64,000 bases of DNA from positions 1 through 64,000 of the forward strand of contig NZ_JBJYKD010000001.1 in assembly GCF_049310025.1 (NCBI RefSeq). Reading direction: 5' to 3'. The notes beneath the pieces are model-generated. The model was not told the origin of the DNA. It worked only from the letters and a program-made list of their open reading frames with translations, and did not search any database. The stretch is from JBJYKD01 sp049310025 (GTDB taxonomy: Bacteria > Bacillota > Thermosediminibacteria > Thermosediminibacterales > Tepidanaerobacteraceae). Shown here piece after piece: positions 17,687 to 25,854 of the stretch (its first letter is position 1; each line of letters starts with the position of its first letter). The position numbers and the translations under genes were made by a program.

Positions 17687-19138
17687 TCAACTACTATGGT
17701 CCAAATTAGGTATCGTTGATGCTGTTGAAGTGGTAAACAAGTTGACGAGCAGCAGGACAAGCGTTGTTACCACAATTGCCGGGATAATTCCGCCTCCTAA
17801 CAATTTATTGAGTGAAGGTACCCCCTCGAATAGTACTGCTACTACCGCTCCTGCAGCAAGACCCGCACGACTTGCAGTTACAGACAAGCCTGACCTGAAC
17901 TCTTTAGAATTCTTATCCTTATAAAGATAGGCAATAATGAAGTAAGGAATTAATACACCGCCACATATCGCGTATCCAAACATGCCAAGATCAAGAATGG
18001 ATGGGAAAGTAAGAGCAGCACCTATTGAAAAGAGACCAGCTATTGTAGTTACTATTCTAGAATATTTTACCTGCTTCTTTGTCTCTATTCTACCATAGGG
18101 ATCAACGATATCGCACATTATATTAGCTCCTCCATTATTGAGGTGTGTATCTGCAGTAGACATACAAGCAGCCATGACACAAACCATTGCTAAAGCCTGC
18201 ACAAACATCGGTGTATGGTTAAATACAAACCAGAAGGTAGCTTTATCTCCGACTTGGGGATTTACGGCTCGTACATATAATCCCATAAATAACGTGAAGA
18301 ATACAGCCATAGCGGTTATAACCATAGCGATTTTATATGCTTTTACAGTCTGAATATCCTTGGAAGCAAAAGCTCTATTCCACATGGGAGGATTTGAAAG
18401 TCCCCCAAAAAATCCAACTAGAAATCCGGATAAATGAGGTAAAATACCTTCCGGCGTCCACTGCCACAGTTTTGGATCCTGTGCTACAAGTTGCTTACTG
18501 ATCCATGAAACATTCAGGCCGGTTACCTTCACAATATAAGTGATTATGAAGACAGCAAGTGCAAGTTGCATAATTCCCTGGAAAAAGTCCGTCTGCACAA
18601 CTGCTTTAAACCCGCCGCTAATAGTATAATAGATAACAACAGCGCCAACTATCACCATAATTATTTTTGGATTAATATCAAACACCACGCTATAGAGGTA
18701 CGATAATGCCATTATTTGGCCGCCCACCCAGCATACATTTGGCAAAAGAGTGGCAGCCCCTGCTATCCTTCTTACAAATAAGTCCCCGCCGGCAAGGTAG
18801 TCTGAAAGATAGTGAGCCATAGTTACATAATTAAATTTAGCAAGATGAGGTGCAAGAAGGAACGCGACCGTGTTATAACCTAATACCACCTCACCAAGAT
18901 ACACCCAATAAGCGGAAATTCCATGCATCGCAGCCCTACCAGCGTAACCGACAAAATTACCAGCACCACTAAAGGAGGCCCAAGTTGTAAAAAACAGGAA
19001 CCAAAAAGTTACTGTTTTACCTGCTAAGAAATAATCATAAGCATCTTTAATTTCAGTACGAGTTTTATACCCCACCCATATACAGATTCCAAGATAAATT
19101 GTAGTCATAATAATTACCAATGTTTGAAGTGATGTCAT
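17687..19138 (-). CDS. Sodium:solute symporter family protein (PutP-like)
   Basis: A 483-residue membrane protein of the SSS family with about 13 hydrophobic segments. Typical parts are the N-terminal WVGYKTRTEIKDAYDYFLAGKTV, TTWASFSGAGNFVGYAGRAAMHG (sodium-site region) and VYYTISGGFKAVVQTDFFQGIMQL. Substrates in this family include proline, pantothenate and sugars. The gene follows the proline racemase gene in the same direction, so proline or hydroxyproline uptake is the best guess, but specificity is not shown by sequence. GGAGGG lies 11 nt before the ATG. Confidence 0.88.
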   Translation of the reverse strand: MTSLQTLVIIMTTIYLGICIWVGYKTRTEIKDAYDYFLAGKTVTFWFLFFTTWASFSGAGNFVGYAGRAAMHGISAYWVYLGEVVLGYNTVAFLLAPHLAKFNYVTMAHYLSDYLAGGDLFVRRIAGAATLLPNVCWVGGQIMALSYLYSVVFDINPKIIMVIVGAVVIYYTISGGFKAVVQTDFFQGIMQLALAVFIITYIVKVTGLNVSWISKQLVAQDPKLWQWTPEGILPHLSGFLVGFFGGLSNPPMWNRAFASKDIQTVKAYKIAMVITAMAVFFTLFMGLYVRAVNPQVGDKATFWFVFNHTPMFVQALAMVCVMAACMSTADTHLNNGGANIMCDIVDPYGRIETKKQVKYSRIVTTIAGLFSIGAALTFPSILDLGMFGYAICGGVLIPYFIIAYLYKDKNSKEFRSGLSVTASRAGLAAGAVVAVLFEGVPSLNKLLGGGIIPAIVVTTLVLLLVNLFTTSTASTIPNLDHSS

Positions 19139-19176
19139 CTTCTATTTAACCCTCCCTTTTATTAACTTTACCTTTT

Positions 19177-19302
19177 TCAATTGTTTTTACCTAAAAGAAC
19201 CAAGAGTATAATTTTCACCTCCCTTATTGGTTTTTCACCCTTTTGCCTTAATGAATACAGATCATTTACCTCCATCCTCACCCCCTTCACCTTATTGGCC
19301 AT
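19177..19302 (-). CDS. Possible 41-residue peptide between racemase and symporter
   Basis: A short leftward frame (MANKVKGVRMEVNDLYSLRQ...) fills part of the 229-bp gap between the two genes and ends in a hydrophobic stretch (VKIILLVLLG). An internal ATG at 19275 is preceded by AGGGGGTGAGG and would give 32 residues. No family is recognised. It may be only leader sequence; coding status is uncertain. Confidence 0.3.
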   Translation of the reverse strand: MANKVKGVRMEVNDLYSLRQKGEKPIREVKIILLVLLGKNN

Positions 19303-19367
19303 ACAATCTATATTACCCTCTTCCCATATGATTCACCAGCAAATAAGGTCTCGAATTAATGTTCCCA

Positions 19368-20381
19368 TTAGCTTGAAATTAGGAATCCCATCTTCAATGG
19401 ATCGTCAGGGTCAACTACAAACTGGTGGATACCTGTTATATAAGCACTTCCAGTAATTTCCGGTACTACCGCCTTGTAACCAGCTACTTCGCATTCTTCA
19501 ACAACTTTTGCCCTAAACAGACTCCCTATAATGCTTTCATGTACAAATTCCTGGTTAAGTAAAATCTTTCCCTTCGCATATAGAACAGCAAGTTTTGCAG
19601 ATGTACCAGTTCCACAAGGTGAACGATCCAAAGCATCATGTGTAATTAATACCGTATTTTTTGCGTGTGCTTCCTTATGAGTAGGAGGTCCAGAAAATTC
19701 AACATGTGTTAAACCCTGTATATAAGGCCTTTCTGGATGCTGAATAGTGTACTGACTATTTACTGCGTCCTTAATCAATCTACCCACTCGTATGATCTCC
19801 CTTGCATTTTCAGGCGTGATATTTACTTCGATTTTTTCAGCATCTACTATTGCATAAAAATTACCCCCATATGCAATGTCTAAGGTAACATTGCCCAACT
19901 CTGGCACTTGAATTTTCACATCTGCCATATACAGGAACGAAGGAATATTCCTAAACGTGACTGACCTCACAATCCCGTTTTCAACAGTTGCTTTTGCCGT
20001 AACAAGGCCCGCTGGTGTTTCTAAGGTGATTGTAGTTATAGGTTCTGATGCTGAAATCACTCCCATCTCAATAAGTGCAGTACAACAGCCTATCGTATCA
20101 TGCCCGCACATTGGTAGATATCCGCCTGTCTCAATATAAATAACACCTACATCCGCATTGGGATCGCTAGGCTCTGTTATAATAGCCCCCGACATAACAC
20201 TATGACCCCTCGGTTCATACATGAGCATGGTACGCATCCAATCCATATGATCTCGCATGTACACCATCTTCTCGCTAACTGTTTTCCCTGGTATGCGAGG
20301 CAAACCGCCTATTATGGTGCGCGTTGGTTCTCCTCCTGTGTGAGTATCCACAGCAGTAATCATTCTTTCAAACCTTAACAT
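19368..20381 (-). CDS. Proline racemase / hydroxyproline epimerase family
   Basis: A 337-residue PLP-independent racemase. Both catalytic cysteines are present: C92 in MCGHDTIG and C256 in DRSPCGTGTSA. This identifies a two-cysteine racemase or 4-hydroxyproline 2-epimerase and excludes trans-3-hydroxyproline dehydratases, which have Ser/Thr at the first site. The start ATG 20381 follows GGGAGGT by about 8 nt; an upstream in-frame ATG overlaps that site. In the cluster context it would make D-proline from L-proline (feeding a D-proline reductase, not seen in this window) or epimerise hydroxyproline. A sigma-54 promoter lies about 300 nt upstream. Confidence 0.9.
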   Translation of the reverse strand: MLRFERMITAVDTHTGGEPTRTIIGGLPRIPGKTVSEKMVYMRDHMDWMRTMLMYEPRGHSVMSGAIITEPSDPNADVGVIYIETGGYLPMCGHDTIGCCTALIEMGVISASEPITTITLETPAGLVTAKATVENGIVRSVTFRNIPSFLYMADVKIQVPELGNVTLDIAYGGNFYAIVDAEKIEVNITPENAREIIRVGRLIKDAVNSQYTIQHPERPYIQGLTHVEFSGPPTHKEAHAKNTVLITHDALDRSPCGTGTSAKLAVLYAKGKILLNQEFVHESIIGSLFRAKVVEECEVAGYKAVVPEITGSAYITGIHQFVVDPDDPLKMGFLISS

Positions 20382-20676
20382 CACAAAACCTCCCATATAC
20401 TTTAAGTTTGGAAGTTATCAGAGAACCCAAAGCTAAGAACAAGCTAAAAGGTTCTTGTTGAGTCCTTGTTGAGATCGCTGCAAAAAGCTACAAGTTCTTC
20501 ATATCGCTTATATCTATGGCTGATTCCGTTAATCTGGCTATACCATCAAGTATTCGCGTCATTTTTGTAATTCAGGAAGAGCTTAAATCTTTTTAAAAAG
20601 TATCCAAGCAACTGTAGACCTTGTGGATAACCAGATAGGTGGGGCTAATAATACTTCTATTGTTTAAGCAAATTTA

Positions 20677-20692
20677 AGCAAAGAGTATGCCA
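20677..20692 (-). promoter_or_regulatory. Sigma-54 (-24/-12) promoter of the racemase-symporter unit
   Basis: The minus strand reads TGGCATA-CTCT-TTGCT, with the invariant GG and GC at exact -24/-12 spacing and TTGCT identical to the hypD promoter. It is upstream of the racemase gene and about 420 bp from the sigma-54 activator gene. Confidence 0.75.
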
Positions 20693-20783
20693 AAAAAAGA
20701 GCATTATTTAGCGCTATTTTTTCTCACGATTTAATAATTTCGAGAATATTTGTCCTATTATCAAGACATCTAGCGATTAAATT

Positions 20784-20798
20784 AAAGACATTGTCTTT
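20784..20798. promoter_or_regulatory. Candidate upstream activator site for the racemase promoter
   Basis: AAAGACA-T-TGTCTTT is a perfect 7-bp-arm palindrome about 100 bp upstream of the sigma-54 promoter, the normal distance for an enhancer-binding protein site. It matches the hypD-side palindrome at 9 of 15 positions (AGAC-NN-TGTCT). Confidence 0.45.
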
Positions 20799-20911
20799 TT
20801 ATAAATACAAGCTCCATTTAATAAATTAAAAAATCATTATAAATCGTTAATTGTTAAAATTTGTATGTTCATATTTAAATAATCAAAATAATTCCCCTTA
20901 ACTATAAAAAC

Positions 20912-20932
20912 GGAAGCCTTTATTCTGCTTCC
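20912..20932 (-). terminator. Terminator of the DMT-transporter relic
   Basis: On the minus strand GGAAGC and GCTTCC form a 6-bp stem around a 9-nt loop and are followed by GTTTTTATAG. The stem overlaps the stop codon of the relic. Confidence 0.5.
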
Positions 20933-21065
20933 ACTACTTTATCTCTTCTCTTTTCTATTAAAACCATAAATAGCCCGGCGAACATAACCAGCACGCCAAT
21001 TATTGAATTTTTGCTTGGAATTTCACCGAGAATCAGATAGCCAAGTTTATGCCATACTTGCATAA
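20920..21065 (-). pseudogene. C-terminal remnant of an EamA/DMT-family transporter
   Basis: About 48 leftward codons encode QVWHKLGYLILGEIPSKNSI... then IIGVLVMFAGLFMVLIEKRRDKVVEAE and a stop. This matches the last transmembrane segment and basic tail of EamA/RhaT-type permeases. Nothing upstream continues the frame, since the activator gene's 3' end begins at 21110, so it is a truncated relic. Confidence 0.65.
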
Positions 21066-21080
21066 TGTTTTTTATACATT

Positions 21081-21102
21081 AAAAGCACCCAGAAGAGGGC
21101 GC
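21081..21102 (-). terminator. Terminator of the sigma-54 activator gene
   Basis: On the minus strand GCGCCC-TCTTCT-GGGTGC (one G-T pair) is followed by TTTTAAT, starting 8 nt after the stop codon. Confidence 0.65.
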
Positions 21103-21109
21103 TATTACT

Positions 21110-22534
21110 CTACTCTATTATAAATTTTTTGTTTATGCCGTATTTTCTTATTTTATTGTGCAGCGTCTGTCTCGGCACTTTTAATAACCTGGCAGCCTCG
21201 GCATAATTTCCATTTGCTTTGTTTATGGCTTTCTGGATTAAGTTTTTTTCAAAATTGTCAACCGCCTCGTTCAGCGGCGGGAAATTTGAGTTGGCATCAA
21301 ACTGAAGAGGATTAACCTCTTCTTGAGGCAGAAAATAGTTTATTGTTTTCGGCAAATCTTTTACTTCTATGATGTCGCCTTCTATAAAATTCATAACGCT
21401 TTCAATAGTTGATTTTAATTCCCTTACATTCCCGGGCCAGCAGTAGTTCATAAATAAGTTCATCACTTCCGGAGAGACGCCCCTTACATTTTTGTTTAAT
21501 TGCCTGTTGTAAAGGTTTATAAAATGTTCCGTCAATACGGGTATATCTTCTTTTCTTTCCCTGAGGGGAGGAATTGTCAAAGATATCACGTTTAACCTGT
21601 AGTATAAATCTTCTCTCAGAAGTTTTCTTTCGACGGCTTTCAGGGGGTGTTCGTTGGTGGAGGCAATCACTCTCACGTCGACAACAGTCGTCTTTACCCC
21701 TCCTATCCTCCTTATGACGCCGTCCTGAAGAACCCTCAGGAGTTTCGCCTGGAGTTCTATATCCATCGAATTTATTTCATCCAGAAAGAGTGTACCTCCG
21801 TTTGCCAGTTCGAAAAGGCCCGGCCTGTCTTTAGCCCCGGTAAAGCTTCCGGCGGTAGTCCCGAAAAGAATTCCCTCCAGCAGCGTCTTTGGAAGAGCGG
21901 CACAGTTCTGGGCGATAAACGGTTTATCCCTTCTTGAAGTACTCGCGTTGTGGATGGCGTGGACGAACAGTTCCTTGCCGGTTCCCGTCTCCCCGTAAAT
22001 CAGAACCGGAGATGAACTATCGGCGATCTTTCTTGCCCTGGAAATTAATTCTTTTATGACCGGGCTCTTTCCGATTATGTCATCAAAAGTGTATACGGCT
22101 TTATTATCATTATGGGCTTTCTCACAGGATGCCTTTTTATACAATTCTTTCTGCAGCGAAACAATTTTTTCCGACAGTTCTTTCACGGTGGATAAATCCC
22201 TGTATAATTCAAAGGCCCCGATTATTTTTCCTCCCTTTATAAGCGGCATGGTAGAAGTTAAAATGGTAACCTGCTCGCCGCGGAAATTTATATAAGTCTG
22301 AACGTAATCAACTAAAGGTTTCCCGTGCCGCAGGACGTAATAAAAGGTGCTCGTCTCCGGCGTCAAATCGGGAAATATCTCCAGGATGTTTTTGCCTATG
22401 GCTTCTTCGGGGTTTATTCCCGCAATTTGAGTTACGGGTTCATTGAAAAATATAACATTTGCTTTTGTATCCACAACCAAAATGCCCTGCTTTAAATGTG
22501 TTAGCATTGATTCAAAAAGGAATTTGTAATCCAT
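21110..22534 (-). CDS. Sigma-54-dependent activator with N-terminal PAS domain (RocR-like)
   Basis: A 474-residue enhancer-binding protein. A PAS domain (about 8-120: GILVVDTKANVIFFNEPVTQIAGINPEEAIGK) is followed by the AAA+ domain (about 150-385) with Walker A GETGTGKE, the sigma-54 contact loop GSFTGA and Walker B GGTLFLDEI. A Fis-type HTH closes the protein (NYAEAARLLKVPRQTLHNKIRKYGI). It lacks a phosphoreceiver domain, so it probably senses a small ligand through PAS, as RocR and proline-reductase activators are thought to. Its gene is the first of the leftward cluster, and two of the cluster's transcription units have -24/-12 promoters, making it the likely activator. Confidence 0.93.
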   Translation of the reverse strand: MDYKFLFESMLTHLKQGILVVDTKANVIFFNEPVTQIAGINPEEAIGKNILEIFPDLTPETSTFYYVLRHGKPLVDYVQTYINFRGEQVTILTSTMPLIKGGKIIGAFELYRDLSTVKELSEKIVSLQKELYKKASCEKAHNDNKAVYTFDDIIGKSPVIKELISRARKIADSSSPVLIYGETGTGKELFVHAIHNASTSRRDKPFIAQNCAALPKTLLEGILFGTTAGSFTGAKDRPGLFELANGGTLFLDEINSMDIELQAKLLRVLQDGVIRRIGGVKTTVVDVRVIASTNEHPLKAVERKLLREDLYYRLNVISLTIPPLRERKEDIPVLTEHFINLYNRQLNKNVRGVSPEVMNLFMNYCWPGNVRELKSTIESVMNFIEGDIIEVKDLPKTINYFLPQEEVNPLQFDANSNFPPLNEAVDNFEKNLIQKAINKANGNYAEAARLLKVPRQTLHNKIRKYGINKKFIIE

Positions 22535-22909
22535 TTTGATAAATTTCCTCCCTGTGCCGGTTTTTGAGGCGCAACGGTAAGGCCTGTGTTCTTACACCTT
22601 TCATGAGTCAAATACAAACTCCTCTACCAGTTTTATATTTCTCGGGAAATTCATTGGAGACGGTCAAAGTGCAGGTCTATGATATAACCTTCAGTTATTT
22701 TTATCTTTTTTTATAATTTCATTAATTAAATTCTATATTTTTATTATCTTTCCTTCTCATTGTAAGCAATAACGCGAGCGCAATTTGGTTCTTAATTTTT
22801 TTAAAAAATTCATAATTTAACCGATGCTAAAACAATCTTTAATCAGCCGCGATAATTTACTATAATTAAAATTAAGTGGAGCTGTGAAATTTTATACGGG
22901 AGGAGAACC
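22535..22909. other. Divergent intergenic region
   Basis: A 375-bp AT-rich gap between the leftward activator gene and the rightward zinc-ribbon gene. A TATAAT box about 45 nt before the zinc-ribbon ATG, with a weak -35, is the only element I can suggest. No gene or hairpin of note is seen. Confidence 0.5.
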
Positions 22910-23272
22910 ATGTTTTTCATAGGCATTTTCGGGGTACAGGATAAAGACAAATTAATCAGGGAATACGAAAGCATCATATGTCCAGGATGCGGCAGGCTGT
23001 CCAGGGCGGAGCTTGTGGAGTTGTACACTTATTTTCATTTCTTTTTCATCCCGCTTTTTAAGTGGAACAGGAGGTATTTCATACGTTTCAGGTGCTGCGG
23101 CAGTGTCTATGCCGTTGAAGGTAATTATGTGGAAGAACTTAAAAAGGGAGCTACTCTGGATACCAGCAGATTAGAAAAAATAGGCGCATCCGGCAATACC
23201 TGTCCAGGGTGCGGCAATTACGTAAATCCCGGGTTTAATTATTGTCCATATTGCGGAGCAAAATTATCCTAG
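22910..23272 (+). CDS. Zinc-ribbon domain protein
   Basis: A 120-residue protein with two cysteine pairs near the N-terminus (CPGC at about 24-27, then RCCG at about 61-64) and a C-terminal zinc ribbon (CPGCGNYVNPGFNYCPYCG, about 97-115). The N-terminal part (MFFIGIFGVQDK...YFHFFFIPLFKWNRRYFIRF) matches the zinc-ribbon-15 pattern of small membrane-associated or nucleic-acid-associated proteins of unknown function. GGGAGGAG precedes the ATG. Monocistronic, with a terminator immediately after. Confidence 0.8.
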   Translation: MFFIGIFGVQDKDKLIREYESIICPGCGRLSRAELVELYTYFHFFFIPLFKWNRRYFIRFRCCGSVYAVEGNYVEELKKGATLDTSRLEKIGASGNTCPGCGNYVNPGFNYCPYCGAKLS

Positions 23273-23297
23273 ATGATTTTCACCCTCCTTTCTTCAC

Positions 23298-23323
23298 CGC
23301 CATTGGAAAGATGGCGTTTTTTT
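23298..23323 (+). terminator. Rho-independent terminator after the zinc-ribbon gene
   Basis: CGCCAT-TGGAAAG-ATGGCG is followed by seven T, 26 nt past the stop codon. Confidence 0.85.
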
Positions 23324-23393
23324 ATTCTTATAGCATAAAAAGTTCTTCAAGACACAAAATATCTTTACAGAGTTCTTTACAGGAGATGATTTA

Positions 23394-24395
23394 ATGCACC
23401 AGGCCCTTAGCACTAAGAACTTGGTCATCAATCCAGCGTTTGAAGAAATTCCCCAAATAGCCGCAGAAATGAAAAGTGTAGAATATGAGCTAATTCGCAT
23501 CATTGGGGAAAGCGAGGATCTCATACGCCAGCTGCTGACGGATTTATTTTGTTCCGGCAAAAGACTGCGTCCGAAACTGGTGCTCCTTTCAGGTCTGTGT
23601 TTTTCTCACGCAAATGAAAATATGTTATACTCCGCGGTTGCAGCGGAATTAATCCACACCGCTTCTCTTATCCACGATGACATAATCGACAGGGCCCACT
23701 ACCGGAGAAACAAGTACACAATTAATTTCATATGCGGGAATCATACCGCAGTCCTGGCCGGGGATTTTTTATTCGCCAGGGCTTTTGAAATACTCTCCAA
23801 AAAAAATCTTATCAAAAGCATGGAGTACCTGGTTAAGGCCATTCAGGATATGTGCACGGGAGAAATAATCCAGGCCAATGACCTTTTTAATACAAATGTC
23901 TCGGAAAAGGAATATTTTGACAAAATTAACAGAAAAACCGCTTCCTTGATATCCGCCTGCTGCAAGGCCGGCGCGGAAAGCGGCGGAGCGCCGGAAACGG
24001 ACGTAGAGCTGTTGGGCTTATTCGGCAGGTATGTGGGCTATGCTTTTCAGATAATGGACGACATACTGGATGTTACGGGCGACAAAAAAGAAATGGGCAA
24101 GCCGGTGGCTCACGACATTGAAGAAGGCAACATTACCCTTCCTTTCATCTACCTTTTGCAAGAAGAACGATACAGCATAAAATACCTTGACGTTCTGTGC
24201 GACAAAAATTTAATCGCCGGCGCAAAAGATGAAATAATCCAAGAGCTGCATAAATCGGGCTCTTTGACAAAGGCCTATAATATGGCCGTATTTTTTGTCA
24301 ATAAAGCAAAAGAAGTTATAGAGCCAATACCCGATTCGGTATATAAGGATATCCTGCTGGCCCTTTCGGATGAGGTTATAAAAAGAACACATTAA
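23394..24395 (+). CDS. Trans-polyprenyl diphosphate synthase
   Basis: A 333-residue prenyl chain-elongation enzyme that condenses isopentenyl diphosphate units onto an allylic starter. The first Asp-rich motif is in LIHDDIIDRAHYRR and the second in FQIMDDILDVTGD; GKRLRPKLVLLSG is the conserved substrate-binding segment. The small residues before the first Asp motif (TASLIHDD) fit a medium or long-chain synthase such as heptaprenyl synthase component II (HepT-like), but chain length is not certain. It is convergent, with a 4-nt gap, to a YtpB-like terpene synthase gene, which suggests it may supply the C35 substrate. Confidence 0.9.
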   Translation: MHQALSTKNLVINPAFEEIPQIAAEMKSVEYELIRIIGESEDLIRQLLTDLFCSGKRLRPKLVLLSGLCFSHANENMLYSAVAAELIHTASLIHDDIIDRAHYRRNKYTINFICGNHTAVLAGDFLFARAFEILSKKNLIKSMEYLVKAIQDMCTGEIIQANDLFNTNVSEKEYFDKINRKTASLISACCKAGAESGGAPETDVELLGLFGRYVGYAFQIMDDILDVTGDKKEMGKPVAHDIEEGNITLPFIYLLQEERYSIKYLDVLCDKNLIAGAKDEIIQELHKSGSLTKAYNMAVFFVNKAKEVIEPIPDSVYKDILLALSDEVIKRTH

Positions 24396-24399
24396 TTAT

Positions 24400-25464
24400 T
24401 TACAGTCGCGCTTTTTTTCTCAGCCCCCGGCAGATCATGTGCAATAACCTCGTAAAAGACCCGGATTTATCTAAAAGCCGTGCTGTAATTTCTTTGTGCT
24501 CATAGAGCCCTGCTTTCTGGTCGGAAAGGTACAGAGCCATGAGTCCCTCCACGACGGTGCGGTGAAAGAGAGGATATTTCAGCGCCCGCGAACTTTCCAG
24601 TGCCTTTTCCAAAAAAAATCGCAGCCTTTCTTCGCATTCACCGGAGTCTTTATAGTAGTTCACGAAATTTAAGTCCCCTTCCCTGTTATCCTCATATAAA
24701 TCGATGTAATAATCCAGGAGGATATGAAGGCCGCACACCCACGGAAAGTATGAACTGAAAATCCGTTCCACTTCTTTATCACTCAGATATTCACTCCCGG
24801 CCGCCGCCACAAGCAAAAAAATTCCCAGCGTGGAGCCTGCGGCTGCGGAAAACTCCCACCCGCTTATCCCGGGGAAATGCTTCAGATAACTGTTAAACCA
24901 CCGCTGCATTTTACTTTCTCTGATGTCAGGAGAAAGATGCTTGTAGACCTGCAAATCGGAGTAGAGTCCTGCAAGAAACAATACCTTTTCTCTTACCGCT
25001 TCATACGAAGGCAGTTTGGCTGTATATTTTTTGCATTCCGTTACAAGGAAATTTAAGTATCCGCCGTCATCTTTGTAGGGATAATACCGGTAATAGTTAT
25101 TAAAAATGTCGTTGGGCACCAACGCATCGGTCATAGCCGTGTGAAGCTGCCTGAATGCTCTTTCATCCACAACTTCCGCCCTGTCGCACAGATTATCAAG
25201 ATAATCGCTGATGGTCTGATATGATGCTATAAAGTGAACCATTTCCTTCACACTAACACCGGGATATAGCGCATAAATACCGCCGCCCTGGCAGTGAAAC
25301 TTCTTTGTCTTTATGCTGGCCTCGGCCTGCCGGGCCAGCATGTCGTCGGGTATCTTCTTCGCCATTTCGAGATAAATTTTGAGTTCCACGTCTACCAGCG
25401 GGAATACGTTCTTCAAGAAATTTTTAATAAGTTTTAACCCGTATACAACAAGCTTAATATTCAT
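24400..25464 (-). CDS. ytpB: DUF2600 protein, tetraprenyl-beta-curcumene synthase-like (YtpB)
   Basis: A 354-residue helical protein of the DUF2600 family, whose B. subtilis member YtpB cyclises heptaprenyl diphosphate to tetraprenyl-beta-curcumene. Conserved Asp-rich stretches are SDYLDNLCDRAEV (about 86-98) and LLDYYIDLYEDNREGDLNF (about 246-264), the latter the probable metal-binding site. Length agrees with the family. The gene starts behind GGAGGC and converges with a polyprenyl synthase gene. The product may be a C35 sesquarterpene; the exact product is inference. Confidence 0.85.
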   Translation of the reverse strand: MNIKLVVYGLKLIKNFLKNVFPLVDVELKIYLEMAKKIPDDMLARQAEASIKTKKFHCQGGGIYALYPGVSVKEMVHFIASYQTISDYLDNLCDRAEVVDERAFRQLHTAMTDALVPNDIFNNYYRYYPYKDDGGYLNFLVTECKKYTAKLPSYEAVREKVLFLAGLYSDLQVYKHLSPDIRESKMQRWFNSYLKHFPGISGWEFSAAAGSTLGIFLLVAAAGSEYLSDKEVERIFSSYFPWVCGLHILLDYYIDLYEDNREGDLNFVNYYKDSGECEERLRFFLEKALESSRALKYPLFHRTVVEGLMALYLSDQKAGLYEHKEITARLLDKSGSFTRLLHMICRGLRKKARL

Positions 25465-25534
25465 ACTGCCTCCGGGTGTTTTTTATCATAATTTAGTGAT
25501 ATTCCCTTCCGTCTGGCGCATTGAAAATAAAATT

Positions 25535-25576
25535 AAAGCCTTCCTTAATTTCTATTATTTTAAGGAAAGCTTTTTT
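25535..25576. terminator. Bidirectional terminator hairpin
   Basis: TTCCTTAA (25541-25548) pairs with TTAAGGAA (25560-25567). It is followed by six T on the plus strand and an imperfect T tract on the minus strand. It lies past the end of the leftward small gene at 25605. Confidence 0.6.
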
Positions 25577-25604
25577 ATAAGGAAAACTTTTAAAAATTTC
25601 CCCG

Positions 25605-25808
25605 TCATTTTATAATGTAGTAGCACGCCTCCAATTCGTCATTGTCGGCTCTCGGTAGCCTCGACCTCAATTCATCCAGGGCTTCATCATCTATTCCCAT
25701 GAACTTGTCACCTAAAATTCGGGCGCAAACCACGCGGCTTGCGTGGGAATTCTTGTGGCGGCTCACAAAGTCAATTATCTCTTCAATCCGCTTTTCCCTT
25801 TCTTCCAA
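25605..25808 (-). CDS. Small uncharacterised protein (67 aa)
   Basis: The protein begins LEEREKRIEEIIDFVSRHKNSHASRVVCARILG. I recognise no family. It is charged and soluble with two predicted helices. TTG at 25808 is preferred because AGGAGG lies 8 nt upstream; a GTG at 25817 overlaps that site. It sits 46 nt downstream of birA in the same direction and probably shares its transcript, followed by a hairpin. Confidence 0.6.
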   Translation of the reverse strand: MEEREKRIEEIIDFVSRHKNSHASRVVCARILGDKFMGIDDEALDELRSRLPRADNDELEACYYIIK

Positions 25809-25854
25809 AACAACCACCTCCTGCTTTATTTTTGACCGACAGGAGGTCTTTTAT

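Larger units (their letters stand above)
20382..20919. other. Long leader and control region of the racemase gene
   Basis: About 540 bp without a supported gene. It holds a sigma-54 promoter (20677-20692), a palindrome about 100 bp upstream of it (20784-20798) and a roughly 290-nt leader. The leader contains only a 24-codon frame (MTRILDGIARL...) without a ribosome site, possibly decayed coding sequence. Confidence 0.6.

Noticed and set aside
17502..17924. 140-residue rightward open frame overlapping the symporter gene's 3' end
   Set aside because: More than half is antisense to the symporter coding sequence, the remainder has no ribosome site and no family resemblance.
19368..20381. Reading the racemase-family gene as trans-3-hydroxyproline dehydratase
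   Set aside because: Those enzymes lack the first cysteine; both C92 and C256 are present here.
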